From positions 248,001 through 312,000 of the forward strand of contig NZ_LOJF01000009.1 of NCBI RefSeq assembly GCF_001494635.1: 64,000 bases of DNA, in the 5' to 3' direction. The stretch's first letter is position 1, and every line of letters begins with the position of its first letter. Below, piece by piece: positions 8,369 through 17,017 of the stretch. The stretch is from Tractidigestivibacter scatoligenes (lineage in GTDB: Bacteria > Actinomycetota > Coriobacteriia > Coriobacteriales > Atopobiaceae). The translations under genes were made by a program, and so were the position numbers. The notes under the pieces are model-generated. The model had not been told where the DNA came from. It saw nothing but the letters and a program-made list of their open reading frames with translations, and made no database searches.

Positions 8369-10006
8369 CTAGCTCCTACGCTTGACGAGAAGGCGTCCGA
8401 AGGCCGCGCACACAAGGGACGTGATGGCCACCAGCGCGAGCGAGATCATGGCGGCTTCGCCGTACTTTCCGCCGGAGAGGGCATCGAACAGCTCGAATAT
8501 CGCCGTCTTGTGGCCAGGAACTATGAGGAAGAGGACGGCTGCATAGGCCATCATTGAGCCCGTGAAGCCGTTGATGAGGCTCACGCCAAAGGCCGAGCGA
8601 AGGTTGGGGGCGAGGACGCCCCAAAGAACCGAGGTATCTGGTGCGCCCAGGTCCTTCGCCGCCATGTCAAGCTCGGGGGGCACCTGGGCAAGGGCGGCCG
8701 TGAAGGCCCTCGTTGAGATGGCGATCTCCTTGGCGGTAAGGACAGCAACGATGATCGTGGACGTTCCCACAAGCTCAAGCGGCGGACGGTTGAATGCAAG
8801 GATGTAGCCCAAGCCAAGGCAGATGCCTGGGATCGTATAGGGAAGCGAAGTCAGGAAGTCGAGCAGAAAGCTTCCGGCAACACGGCGCCTGTGCACGAAG
8901 TAGGCGGCGAGAAGCCCGATCAACGTTGATGCGCCAGCGCTAAGCAGGGCATAGAGGATGCTTCGGCCGATTGCGTCGACGTTGTACTCCATGAGGTGAG
9001 TGAGGTTGTCCAAGGTGAGCGGCGCAGACCACCCCATGCCCTTGGTGAACGCGGCATGGACTATCGTCGCGTAGACGGCCACGATGGCAGACGAGAATGC
9101 CGCCGTCACAACGTGGGCGAAGACCCCGAGCGCGCCCCGAAGTCTGAAGCCCGCCTCGTCGTCGGCCGGCCGGACGGACGCCCCCAAGGACTTAGACGCC
9201 ACATCGAGGGTCGACCCAAGCCGACGGTATGCGATGAAGGCGACAAAGGAGGCAGCAAAGAGCACGAGGTTCAGCACGGCCGCCGCACCAAGGTCAGAGT
9301 AGCCAACGACGCGCACGTAAATCTGGGTAGAGATGGTCTCGAACTTGCCACCGATGACCACGGGCGTGGCGTAGTCGGCAATCGAGCGCACGAACGTGAG
9401 CAGCAGGCACACCGCGACGCCCGGCCTCAGGAGCGGAAGGATGATGTCCGCGAACACGCGACGCATGGGCGCGCCAAGGTCAAGCGCAGCGCTCACGGCG
9501 CTCTTGTCAACGCGTTCGAGCACGCTGTCAAGCAGGATGACGTTGATGCCGGTGAAGAAGAGCGCCTCCATGAAGACTATGCCCTGCCAGCCATACGGGC
9601 TCACGGAAAGGCCAAGGAGCCCGTGTGTCACGAGCCCCCTTCGGCCAAAGAGCTCGATGTAGGCAAGAGACGCCACAAAAGGAGGAGAGGCCAGGCTCAG
9701 CGTGACAAGCCCCGTCACCAAGCTCGCCCAGCCTCGCCGGCCAAACGTAACGACAAGGGCGACTGCCAGCGCAATGGCACACGAGAGAAGGCTTACCAGC
9801 ACGGCAACGAAGACGCTGTTGAGTATGGCCCCAGAGTTCTGGGTAAGAACCTCGAGCATGTTGGGCGCAGAGCCGGAAAAGGGCAGTGCCTGCCAGACAA
9901 ACGACCCTATGGGCCAGACAACGAACACGGCGCAAAAGGCGGCAAGGACAAAAAGAAGGGCAAAGTCCAGGGCACTTCCGCACCTACGGCGAATAGTGCT
10001 TCTCAC
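8369..10006 (-). CDS. ABC transporter permease, fused two-domain ferric/thiamine type
   Basis: Integral membrane permease of 545 residues containing two tandem BPD_transp domains, as in FbpB and ThiP, so one polypeptide forms the whole channel. Hydrophobic segments are visible from FALLFVLAAFCAVFVVW near the N terminus onwards, and each half carries an EAA-like loop (SAALDLGAPMRRVF and MAAKDLGAPDTSVLW) that docks the ATPase. The chosen start is the GTG at 10006, which overlaps the TGA stop of the upstream glycosyltransferase as GTGA, a classic coupling arrangement. The next gene starts one base after its stop. Confidence 0.88.
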   Translation of the reverse strand: MRSTIRRRCGSALDFALLFVLAAFCAVFVVWPIGSFVWQALPFSGSAPNMLEVLTQNSGAILNSVFVAVLVSLLSCAIALAVALVVTFGRRGWASLVTGLVTLSLASPPFVASLAYIELFGRRGLVTHGLLGLSVSPYGWQGIVFMEALFFTGINVILLDSVLERVDKSAVSAALDLGAPMRRVFADIILPLLRPGVAVCLLLTFVRSIADYATPVVIGGKFETISTQIYVRVVGYSDLGAAAVLNLVLFAASFVAFIAYRRLGSTLDVASKSLGASVRPADDEAGFRLRGALGVFAHVVTAAFSSAIVAVYATIVHAAFTKGMGWSAPLTLDNLTHLMEYNVDAIGRSILYALLSAGASTLIGLLAAYFVHRRRVAGSFLLDFLTSLPYTIPGICLGLGYILAFNRPPLELVGTSTIIVAVLTAKEIAISTRAFTAALAQVPPELDMAAKDLGAPDTSVLWGVLAPNLRSAFGVSLINGFTGSMMAYAAVLFLIVPGHKTAIFELFDALSGGKYGEAAMISLALVAITSLVCAAFGRLLVKRRS

Positions 10007-11226
10007 GCTATGTCTGCCTCCCTCAGGCACATGAGCATGCGCGAGACGACCTTGTCCCATGACGCATGGGTCACGTCAAAGCTTGGCTGCGGCGTCACCA
10101 ATGAGTGGACGATGGCATCCGCGAGACGCCTCTCGAACGCCGGCAGACTGCCTGGGTCTGGCGTATCCACATCGAGCATGGCAGGAGGCTCAACCCATTG
10201 GATGGGGTTTCCGGGGAGAACGTCCCCCATACCCTCCCTCACACCGGGAAGCGCCGTCATGACGACCTTGTCGCCGCAGGCCAAGGCCTCGATACCCACA
10301 AGGGGCAGCCCCTCGTAGAAAGAGGGCAGCACAAATACGTCGCTCGAACGATAGATTCTCACAAGCTCCTCAGTGGGGACGCGACCCGCCATTCTCACCG
10401 GCCAGGCAGTGGCAGCCCCAACCTTCGCAGCTATGCGACGGTAGTCCTGGGAGGCGGGGTCATGGCCGCCTACCAGCACGAGCTCCAGGCTCCTCCCGCC
10501 GATTGCGGCTGGGGAGATGAGGTCCATCGCAGAGAGGAGCGATTCCACGCCCTTCTTAAAGCTGACCTTGCCCACGAAGCAAATCCTGCCAGCCTGCCGG
10601 GGGACGCGCGGACCTTCCTGGTTGAAGACGCAGGAATTGTAGCCCGTTCCTGTCACATGGACTCGCAAGGGATCAATCCCGTAGACGCGCACGACCTCCT
10701 CGGCTTGAGCGCGATGGAGGCAGAACACCGCATCCGCGCACCGCATGGCAGAGATGATGCGTGGACGCTCGAGGTCGTGGGTCGCCATCTGCCTAAGGTC
10801 GGTCGAATGGCATATCACGGCAACGGGGATTCCCTTGATTTGCTCGCGCACAATTGAGGAAAGTAGATACAGGTGATGGCAGAGCACGACATCGGGGGCA
10901 AAATCCGCAAGGGCGCGCTCGAGTGCAGCAAGGAACGCGGCCTCGAACCGTGTTTCCATGGCAGGGGTGAGGTCGCGGTAGCGCGTGGCGGAATAGGGCA
11001 TCTCATCTGACATGCCGCACACATGGAACGGCAGCTCCGGGGTCATAAACCGCACGGGAAACACGGCCGTCTGCCCCGGTAGCGCAGACGTTTGGTCGCC
11101 ATCGTCAATGCCGCAGATCACGGCCGTCTCGTAGCCCAGCTCAACCTGCGAGGCCACGGTCTGCGCGAGGAAGGTGCCACTGCCTGTGCCATCCGGCTTC
11201 TGAGCGCTGACATTGAGGATTCTCAA
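10003..11226 (-). CDS. family 4 glycosyltransferase, first gene of an ABC importer operon
   Basis: A GT-B fold glycosyltransferase of 407 residues. The N-terminal acceptor half starts RILNVSAQKPDGTGSGTF, and the donor half has the GT4 block FVGKVSFKKGVESLL and the E-x7-E region FYEGLPLVGIEALACG. No membrane segment is visible. The start is a TTG at 11226 with GGAAGG upstream; no ATG or GTG fits. Its TGA stop overlaps the GTG start of the permease, so it is translated with the transporter. A glycosyltransferase heading a ferric-type importer operon is unusual, and no acceptor can be proposed. Confidence 0.82.
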   Translation of the reverse strand: MRILNVSAQKPDGTGSGTFLAQTVASQVELGYETAVICGIDDGDQTSALPGQTAVFPVRFMTPELPFHVCGMSDEMPYSATRYRDLTPAMETRFEAAFLAALERALADFAPDVVLCHHLYLLSSIVREQIKGIPVAVICHSTDLRQMATHDLERPRIISAMRCADAVFCLHRAQAEEVVRVYGIDPLRVHVTGTGYNSCVFNQEGPRVPRQAGRICFVGKVSFKKGVESLLSAMDLISPAAIGGRSLELVLVGGHDPASQDYRRIAAKVGAATAWPVRMAGRVPTEELVRIYRSSDVFVLPSFYEGLPLVGIEALACGDKVVMTALPGVREGMGDVLPGNPIQWVEPPAMLDVDTPDPGSLPAFERRLADAIVHSLVTPQPSFDVTHASWDKVVSRMLMCLREADIA

Positions 11227-11274
11227 GGATGGTACCTTCCAAAACCACGAAATGCCCTGGCCGTGAGGGCATCT

Positions 11275-11303
11275 AACATACTTACTTTATGTAAGCCTAA
11301 CAA
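11275..11303 (-). promoter_or_regulatory. candidate promoter and operator of the glycosyltransferase-ABC operon
   Basis: On the minus strand TTGTTA (11298-11303) and TATGTT (11275-11280) are separated by exactly 17 bases. The spacer is occupied by the palindrome CTTAC-5-GTAAG at 11281-11295, a position where a bound repressor would block polymerase. Both boxes match only four of six consensus bases. A metal-dependent DtxR-type repressor would be a reasonable guess for a ferric importer, but the site is not a clear DtxR box. Confidence 0.35.
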
Positions 11304-11611
11304 ATTATTAGTCGTTATACAAGCTTGAGGATAACCCCTATTCGAAAGCGCCCAGGCACAAGCGATTGAACAGCAGGTGAGGATTCGTGGCTGCGGACTT
11401 CACCCAATAGCGGACAGCGTCCTAATTGCACTCATTCTGGGAAAGAGCATGTCCTGGGGCACCGAAGTGCCACCGCTATCTGCCGAAATGCCCCTCGGAC
11501 GAGAGCATGACACCGAAAGGTGGGTCCCGACGTCTTTCCCCGCAAGACGCGCCCATCGGCGCAAAAGATGGAGCCGGAGCGAGGTACTTGTCCGCCATTG
11601 CCCTTCTCGTC

Positions 11612-11684
11612 CGATACACATTCGTGAACGAATCTGTGACGCGCCCAGGTCGATACACATTCGGGTGACGAATGTGTATCGACC
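11612..11684. repeat. GATACACATTCG inverted repeat with a degenerate upstream copy
   Basis: Arms 11648-11663 and 11669-11684 form a perfect 16-bp stem around GGTGA. Thirty-six bases upstream CGATACACATTCG recurs at 11612-11624, followed by a partly decayed complementary arm. The pair therefore looks like a tandem duplication of one palindrome of which one copy has degenerated. Confidence 0.7.
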
Positions 11685-11715
11685 TCCCAACCCTCCCCTG
11701 GGATGGGATTCGTTT

Positions 11716-11741
11716 ACCGGGCAACGGGATTCCATTTCCGG
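11716..11741. repeat. CCGGGCAA palindromic repeat, copy 1
   Basis: The 26 bases at 11716-11741 (core ACCGGGCAACGGGATTCC) differ only slightly from the palindrome at 16971-16996 (core CCGGGCAATGGGATTCC). This copy is a weaker hairpin because of mismatches in its right arm. It marks a short dispersed repeat family. Confidence 0.6.
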
Positions 11742-11780
11742 ATGGCAATAGCCCGCGCTGTCGTAATTGCGTGCATGAAA

Positions 11781-11813
11781 TGCCCTCCGGCGTCGAACTG
11801 GCGCAGGAGGGCA
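11781..11813 (-). terminator. possible terminator after pckA
   Basis: The arms TGCCCTCC (11781-11788) and GGAGGGCA (11806-11813) pair perfectly around a 17-base loop, about 80 bases after the pckA stop. On the minus strand only ATTTC follows, so the call is weak. A T-run at 11827-11832 lies on the other side. Confidence 0.35.
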
Positions 11814-11892
11814 CTCTTCGGAGCAATTTTTTCACGAGGAAGGGCAATCAGGCGTCAGTGCAGAGACGTCAGGGCGTAAAGGCGAGACCCCC

Positions 11893-13494
11893 TTACTTCC
11901 CCAGCGGCCGCGGGCCGGCAGCACGGACCTCGGGGGTCATCGACTGCAGTCGCTTCTCGGCATTCTCGACGAACATCTGCGCGAGCTTCTCGGCAGTGGC
12001 GTCGTAGGCGTCCTTGTCGGCCCAGGTGCTGCGCGGGTTGAGCAGCTCGTCGGGCACGCCGGGGCAGCTCGTGGGCACATCGAGGTTGAAGCGCTCGTCA
12101 TGCACAAACTCGGAGTCGTCGATGATGCCAGACTGAGCGGCTTCAACCATCTTGCGCGTGTACTTGAGCTTGATGCGACTGCCGGTGCCGTAAGAGCCGC
12201 CGGACCAACCGGTGTTAATGAGGTAGACGCGCGTGCCGTTGTGCTCGATCTTCTCGCCAAGCATCTTGGCGTAGACCATGGGGTCAAGCGGCATGAACGG
12301 CTCGCCAAAGAGCGAGGAGAACGTGGGCGTGGGCTCCTTGATGCCGCGCTCGGTACCGGCGACTTTGGAGGTGAAGCCGGTCATGAAGTGGTACATGGCG
12401 GCATTCTCGTCCAGCTTGGAGATGGGGGGCAATACGCCGAAGGCATCGGCAGTGAGGAAGATTACTACGTCGGGCGTACGCTTGGCGCGGCCCTTGACCA
12501 CGGCGTTGTCGATGAACTCGACCGGGTAGGCAACGCGGCCGTTCTCGGTGAGGGAATCATCATCGTAGTCGGCGATGCGGCTGTTGGGGTCAAGCACCAC
12601 GTTCTCGCAAAGGGCACCAAAGCGGATGGCGTGCCAGATCTGGGGCTCGGTCTCCTCGGAGATGCGGATGGTCTTGGCGTAGCAGCCACCCTCGATGTTG
12701 AAGACGGAGTCCTTTGCCCAGCCGTGCTCGTCGTCGCCAATGAGCAGGCGCCCCTCTGCGGCAGAGAGCGTGGTCTTGCCGGTGCCGGAGAGGCCAAAGA
12801 AGACCGTGGTGCCGTGCGACTGCGGGTTCATGTTACAGGAGCAGTGCATGGTGAGCACGTTCTCCTCAACGGGGAGCAGGTAGTTCATAACCGAGAAGAT
12901 AGACTTCTTGATCTCGCCGGAGTACTGGGTGCCAGCGATGAGAACCACGCGCTCCTTGAAGTTGATGATGACCGCGGCCTCGGAGTGGGTGTGGTGCACG
13001 GCCGGATCAAGCTTGAGTCCGGGGCACGCCATAACCACGAAGTCGGCGCGGCCGTAGTTGGCAAGCTCCTCCTCGGTGGGGCGCACGAGCATCTGGTGCG
13101 CAAAGAGCGCCTGGCTGGCGAGCTCAGTCAGGACCAGGATCTTGCGAGAGTAGCGCCTGTCTGCACCAGCGATGCCGTGGACCATGAAGATGCGACGCTC
13201 GGAGAGGTACGAGATGACCTCATCGTGAACGAGCTGGTAGTCCTCCTCGGAGAAGGGTACGTTAACGTTACCCCAGGCAATCTTGTCGTGGACGTCGGGG
13301 GTGTCCACGATGAAGCGGTCCTTTGGCGAGCGACCCGTGTACTTGCCCGTGGTGACCGCAAGCGCGCCCGTGCTGGTGAGAATGCCCTCCCCGCGCGAGA
13401 CGGCCTTCTCGATCAGGCGAGCGGGCGACGGGTCTATCGCCGTCCTGTCATCGGTGTGGTGAATCCCATACTGCTCAAGTTCCTCAACTACCAT
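11893..13494 (-). CDS. pckA: phosphoenolpyruvate carboxykinase (ATP)
   Basis: Interconverts oxaloacetate plus ATP with phosphoenolpyruvate, CO2 and ADP. In fermentative anaerobes it often runs in the carboxylating direction towards succinate, and in sugar-poor conditions towards gluconeogenesis. The 533-residue product is full length for the ATP-type family. It has TGKYTGRSPKDRF near residue 50, the P-loop GLSGTGKTTL, the metal-binding DDEHGW, and the EPTPTFSSLFGEPFMPLDP block. The ATG at 13494 has AGGAGGT upstream. A candidate -10 (TAGAAT) and a TTGTTAACAA palindrome lie upstream at 13628-13668. Confidence 0.97.
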   Translation of the reverse strand: MVVEELEQYGIHHTDDRTAIDPSPARLIEKAVSRGEGILTSTGALAVTTGKYTGRSPKDRFIVDTPDVHDKIAWGNVNVPFSEEDYQLVHDEVISYLSERRIFMVHGIAGADRRYSRKILVLTELASQALFAHQMLVRPTEEELANYGRADFVVMACPGLKLDPAVHHTHSEAAVIINFKERVVLIAGTQYSGEIKKSIFSVMNYLLPVEENVLTMHCSCNMNPQSHGTTVFFGLSGTGKTTLSAAEGRLLIGDDEHGWAKDSVFNIEGGCYAKTIRISEETEPQIWHAIRFGALCENVVLDPNSRIADYDDDSLTENGRVAYPVEFIDNAVVKGRAKRTPDVVIFLTADAFGVLPPISKLDENAAMYHFMTGFTSKVAGTERGIKEPTPTFSSLFGEPFMPLDPMVYAKMLGEKIEHNGTRVYLINTGWSGGSYGTGSRIKLKYTRKMVEAAQSGIIDDSEFVHDERFNLDVPTSCPGVPDELLNPRSTWADKDAYDATAEKLAQMFVENAEKRLQSMTPEVRAAGPRPLGK

Positions 13495-13839
13495 GCAGAC
13501 CTCCTAGGTGCAGCTTACGTGCGCCGAACAAAGACAAGCATGCGAGCGGTGGCGCAAAACGGGCGCTCACCGTGTGGGATTGGCAGGAGCCCGGAAGTTA
13601 GCTCCGGGAACCGCGCCCCGAGGGTTGATTCTACCCGTACCTTTGGTGGAGTGACTATTTGTTAACAATCGCGGCACCTTGTCGAATCCTTGATGAACTT
13701 CTGCCCCTTCTGGCCGGATATGTCGAAATGATCCCGTCAGGGGGTGGGCGCTGTCCGATTTTGGGAATAGACAGAGCAGGCACCTGAGGTGCTCCGGCCA
13801 GGCACCCGCCTGGGACGCAAGCGACGTTTGGGGGAAGAG
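13495..13839. other. divergent promoter region between pckA and the epimerase-like gene
   Basis: This 345-bp gap has no gene. On the minus strand TAGTCA (13652-13657) and TAGAAT (13628-13633), 18 bases apart, are a weak pckA promoter candidate. The perfect palindrome TTGTTAACAA (13659-13668) abuts the -35 and could be an operator. On the plus strand only the ribosome binding site GGGGAAGAG before 13840 is clear. Confidence 0.4.
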
Positions 13840-14724
13840 ATGTCGACCACGACCACAATACGCAAGGGCGCACTCGAGGCCTCGATAGACTCACAGGGCG
13901 CGCAGCTCATGAGCCTCAAGCTCAGTGGCAATGAATACCTCTGGCAGGGAGACGAGAAGTTCTGGCCGAGAAGGGCACCCATCCTCTTCCCCATCGTGGG
14001 TTGCCTGCGCAACAACTTCGCCAAGAGCGCCGCAGGCGAGGTTCACCTTGGCCGCCACGGACTGGCAAGAAACTACGAACACCGCATTGTCGAGAAGACC
14101 GAAGACTCCGTGACCTTCGAGCTTGAGAGCACGCCCGAGACCATGAGCGCATTCCCCTATGCCTTCCGTCTCAACATGACCTACACGGTCGATGGCGAGC
14201 GCATGCTCCAGCGCTTCACCGTCACCAACACTGGTGACGAAATCATGCCCTTCACGCTTGGTGGCCACCCAGCGTTCAACGTGCCCGCACCAGACGCCAA
14301 CGGCGAGTCGTTCGATGACTACGAGCTGCGCTTCACACGTCCCTGGACGGCCGTCTCCCCCGCCATCGACGCCGATGGGCTCTGCGACTTTGACCGACCG
14401 TTCACGCTCTTCGAGGACGCGGACACGCTGTCCCTCTCGCACGAGCTATTCGACAAGTACCTCACCCTCACGTTCCAGGACGTTCCCGGCCGTACGGTCA
14501 CGCTCTTGGGTACTAAGAGCGGCCACGGCGTCGAGCTTGACTTCGATGACTTCCCCTACCTTGGGGTGTGGTCGGCGCCCGGCGCGCCCTTCGTTGCCAT
14601 CGAGCCCTGGCGCGGCGTTGCCACCTGCCACGACGAGTCGGACATCTTCGAGGAGAAGCGCGGCATGGAGTCGCTCGACCTGGGCGAGAAGGTCTCCTAC
14701 GAGTTCTCGGTATCGCCGTTCTAG
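13840..14724 (+). CDS. aldose 1-epimerase family protein (LacX/YeaD-like)
   Basis: Predicted to act on the anomeric carbon of an aldose or a phosphorylated sugar in the cytoplasm. The 294-residue product has the galactose-mutarotase fold, seen in AQLMSLKLSGNEYLWQGDEKFW near the N terminus, TLGGHPAFNVP at about residue 145 and FVAIEPWRGV near the C terminus. This pattern places it with the LacX/YeaD branch rather than with classical GalM, which is encoded separately at 60480. The ATG at 13840 has GGGGAAGAG upstream. It is convergent with ackA and shares a bidirectional hairpin with it. Confidence 0.85.
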   Translation: MSTTTTIRKGALEASIDSQGAQLMSLKLSGNEYLWQGDEKFWPRRAPILFPIVGCLRNNFAKSAAGEVHLGRHGLARNYEHRIVEKTEDSVTFELESTPETMSAFPYAFRLNMTYTVDGERMLQRFTVTNTGDEIMPFTLGGHPAFNVPAPDANGESFDDYELRFTRPWTAVSPAIDADGLCDFDRPFTLFEDADTLSLSHELFDKYLTLTFQDVPGRTVTLLGTKSGHGVELDFDDFPYLGVWSAPGAPFVAIEPWRGVATCHDESDIFEEKRGMESLDLGEKVSYEFSVSPF

Positions 14725-14762
14725 GAGCGTGCACGCCCCTGCACGTCGCCGCAACCAGTAGC

Positions 14763-14802
14763 AAAAAGAAGTCCGCCTGGGAACCGGTCCCAGGCGGACT
14801 TC
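14763..14802 (-). terminator. terminator of ackA, probably bidirectional
   Basis: A perfect 15-bp stem (14768-14782 with 14788-14802) surrounds a 5-base loop. On the minus strand it is followed by TTTTT (14763-14767), an excellent intrinsic terminator for ackA. It sits between two convergent stop codons and can also stop the epimerase-like transcript. Confidence 0.9.
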
Positions 14803-14828
14803 TCGTTACGCCAATGCGTTGAACAGCG

Positions 14829-16010
14829 CTACTTGGAGAGCAGCTCCTCGACGTCGAGGGCAATCATGTACTCCTCGTTGGTGGGGACGACGAGCACCTT
14901 CACCTTGGAGTCCGGCGTGGAGATGACGCGCGGCTCGTCGGAGCGGACCTCGTTGGCTTTCTCGTCGATCTTGACGCCCAGCCACTCGAGCTCCTTGGCC
15001 ACACCCAGACGCATCTCGGCGGAGTTCTCGCCAATGCCCGCGGAGAAGGCCATGGTGTCAAAGCCGTGCATGGACTGAGCCATCTCGGCGATGAGCTGAG
15101 AGGTGCGGTAATAGAACATGTCAAGTGCCATCTGGCAGTTCTTGTCTCCCTTCTCGGCACCCGCCTCGATATCGCGGGAGTCAGAGGAGACGCCGGAGAG
15201 CGCGAGCAGACCGGACTGCTTGTTCATCATGGTGTCGACCTCGTCGATGGTGTAGCCGCCCTCACGCACCAGGTAGCAGACGGTGGCCGGGTCAATGGTG
15301 CCGCAACGAGTGCCCATGATGAGACCGTCGAGCGGCGTGAGGCCCATGGTGGTGTCCATGTCGTGCCCATCCTGGATGGCGGCAAGAGAGGCGCCGGAGC
15401 CAAGGTGGCAGGAGACGAGCTTGTGAACGTCACCGTTGAGGAACTGGCTGGTGGTGCGCCAGATGTAGCGGTGAGAAGTGCCATGCGCGCCGTACTTGCG
15501 GATATGCAGCTTGTCCACGACGTCGCGCGGGAGGGCGTAGCGCCATGCCTTCTCGGGGATGTTGTAGTGGAACGAGGTGTCGGCCACGATCACGTTGCCG
15601 ATGGAGGGGAACATCTCGCGGCAGATCTGGATGACGTCCGCCTCGGCGTAGTTGTGCAGCGGCGCAAGCGGCGCGACCTCTCGGACCCAGCCCAGGGTCT
15701 CGTCGGTCACGACCTTCGACTCGGGGAAGTACCAGCCGCCCTGAACGACGCGGTGGCCAATGCCCTCGATCTTTGCGGTGTCAAAGCCTGCCTCGTCAAG
15801 TATCTGGAAGACGTACTTCACGGCAGTCTTGTGGTCGGGCAGGGCCACCTCGAGCTTCTTCTTCTCGCCGCCGCGCTCCTCGTGGCCAACAAATGACCCA
15901 TCGATGCCGATGCGCTCGCAGTTGCCCTTTGCGTAGACCTCGCGAGTCTTGGTGTCGAGCAACTGGTACTTAAGAGACGAGCTGCCGGCGTTGATGACAA
16001 GAACGTTCAT
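14829..16010 (-). CDS. ackA: acetate kinase
   Basis: Makes ATP and acetate from acetyl phosphate, completing the pathway begun by Pta. The 393-residue product is full length. It begins MNVLVINAGSSSLKYQL, the family's first phosphate-binding signature, and has GIGHRVVQGGWYFPESK, the HGTSHRYI motif, the CHLGSGASLAAI motif and AGIGENSAEMR near the C terminus. The ATG at 16010 has GAGGAGA upstream; the open frame before it is not conserved. It lies alone, far from pta, and ends in a strong terminator. Confidence 0.97.
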   Translation of the reverse strand: MNVLVINAGSSSLKYQLLDTKTREVYAKGNCERIGIDGSFVGHEERGGEKKKLEVALPDHKTAVKYVFQILDEAGFDTAKIEGIGHRVVQGGWYFPESKVVTDETLGWVREVAPLAPLHNYAEADVIQICREMFPSIGNVIVADTSFHYNIPEKAWRYALPRDVVDKLHIRKYGAHGTSHRYIWRTTSQFLNGDVHKLVSCHLGSGASLAAIQDGHDMDTTMGLTPLDGLIMGTRCGTIDPATVCYLVREGGYTIDEVDTMMNKQSGLLALSGVSSDSRDIEAGAEKGDKNCQMALDMFYYRTSQLIAEMAQSMHGFDTMAFSAGIGENSAEMRLGVAKELEWLGVKIDEKANEVRSDEPRVISTPDSKVKVLVVPTNEEYMIALDVEELLSK

Positions 16011-16138
16011 GAATCTCCTCTCGAAGGGTGCGATGCCCCAAATGCACACGCAACAAGGGCCATGATAGCGCCGCGCGGGCTCGTTGCCACCCAAATGGCA
16101 GCGAACCCGCGCGGAAGGCGCAGAAAACCCTGTGACGT

Positions 16139-16558
16139 TTAGGCGACTTTGCCCGAGAAGAGCGTCTTCTCAACCAGGTCGCAGGCTATCTCGATGCAGC
16201 GCGGGCAGGGGGTGAGAACAACACCCGTCTCGCGGCCCTTGAGGTCATGGCACGCCGTGGCACCGGCCTCACGCCCGAACTCCGCCACCATCTGGCGGGA
16301 GAGCGCGTAAGTCGAACCCTTGCTCGTGGGGTGTGCGAGGTCACCCGTGCTGTTGACAAGGCCAGCCAGCATGCAAGCGCCTGACAGCGCGCCGCAGGTG
16401 CCCTCCATGCCTCCCATGCCAAGTCCCAAGCCCTCGCACGCCCTGAAGAGCGTGGTCTCGTCCATGCCTACCAGGTCTGCATAGGTGCAGACGACGGCCT
16501 GCGCGCAGTTGTAGCCCCGGGCGTGACGCTCGGCGGCAAGCTCGCTTCTGGGCTCCAC
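16139..16558 (-). CDS. C-GCAxxG-C-C family redox-type cysteine protein
   Basis: A 139-residue member of the C_GCAxxG_C_C family, small proteins with spaced cysteines thought to have a redox or metal role. Visible elements are GYNCAQAVV, a glycine-rich GLGLGMGGMEGTCGALSGACML and CPRCIEIACDLVEK at the C terminus. The chosen start is GTG 16558, which follows the HIT gene stop by one base and has GGAGGGG upstream; a longer frame would overlap the HIT gene by 125 bases and is unlikely. It is translated together with hinT. The biochemical function is not known. Confidence 0.8.
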   Translation of the reverse strand: MEPRSELAAERHARGYNCAQAVVCTYADLVGMDETTLFRACEGLGLGMGGMEGTCGALSGACMLAGLVNSTGDLAHPTSKGSTYALSRQMVAEFGREAGATACHDLKGRETGVVLTPCPRCIEIACDLVEKTLFSGKVA

Positions 16559-16559
16559 G

Positions 16560-16907
16560 CTACTTCCCCTCCCCTGCGGTGGGATCGAGCTTCCGGCCGC
16601 CAAGCACATGGACGTGCAGGTGGTGCACGGACTGGCCGCCGTCGTCGCCGGTATTGGTGATGCAGCGGAAACCGGTCTTGTCAATGCCCGTCTGCTCCGC
16701 GACGACCTTCACCGCGTGCGCAATGGCGGCAAGCGTCTCGGCGGGAACGTTGTCGGTGATGTTCTCGTAGTGCTTCTTGGGAACCACGAGCACGTGAGTG
16801 GGCGTGAGCGGGTTGATATCGGGGAAGGCGACCACAAGATCATCCTCGTACAGGAAGTTGGTGGGAATCTCGCCGTTCGCGATCTTGCAGAAGAGGCAGT
16901 CTGGCAT
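16560..16907 (-). CDS. hinT: HIT family nucleotide hydrolase/transferase
   Basis: A histidine-triad protein of 115 residues, probably a purine nucleoside phosphoramidase acting on adenylated small molecules or proteins. It starts CLFCKIANGEIPTNFLYEDD and carries HVLVVPKKHY and the catalytic triad HHLHVHVLGG, which has the family order H-x-H-x-H. Length matches bacterial HinT. AAGGAG precedes the ATG. It is the first gene of a two-gene unit with the C-GCAxxG-C-C protein. The leader holds the CCGGGCAA palindromes. Confidence 0.93.
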   Translation of the reverse strand: MPDCLFCKIANGEIPTNFLYEDDLVVAFPDINPLTPTHVLVVPKKHYENITDNVPAETLAAIAHAVKVVAEQTGIDKTGFRCITNTGDDGGQSVHHLHVHVLGGRKLDPTAGEGK

Positions 16908-16950
16908 TTCTTACTCCTTATCTCGTCCCATGTGTGCGGGATTTTCCTCC

Positions 16951-16996
16951 CCGGCAATGGAATCCCGTTGCCGGGCAATGGGATTCCATTGCCCGG
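16951..16996. repeat. CCGGGCAA palindromic repeat, tandem copies
   Basis: Two hairpins lie in tandem: 16951-16974 (CCGGCAATGG, loop, near-complement) and 16971-16996 (CCGGGCAATGG, loop GATT, perfect complement). An alternative single hairpin pairs 14 bases of the first unit with 14 of the second, so the folds are mutually exclusive. It lies between xseB (stop nearby at 17018) and hinT. Confidence 0.75.
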
Positions 16997-17017
16997 CAAC
17001 TCAATCCCGCCGCGGAG

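Larger units (their letters stand above)
11227..11892. other. 666-bp noncoding gap rich in inverted repeats
   Basis: No credible gene is present between the glycosyltransferase start and the pckA stop. The gap holds the candidate promoter (11275-11303), a hairpin of the GATACACATTCG type (11648-11684) with a decayed copy at about 11612-11640, one CCGGGCAA-family unit (11716-11741) and a hairpin near pckA (11781-11813). The stretch 11340-11600 shows nothing recognisable. Confidence 0.6.

Noticed and set aside
13659-13668. Rex operator upstream of pckA
   Set aside because: TTGTTAACAA lacks the four-base spacer between half-sites found in Rex boxes; it is listed only as an unassigned palindrome.
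16139-16684. Longer form of the C-GCAxxG-C-C protein beginning at 16684
   Set aside because: The extra 42 residues are Ser/Thr/Pro-rich, overlap the HIT gene by 125 bases and lack a ribosome site; GTG 16558 has a good one.
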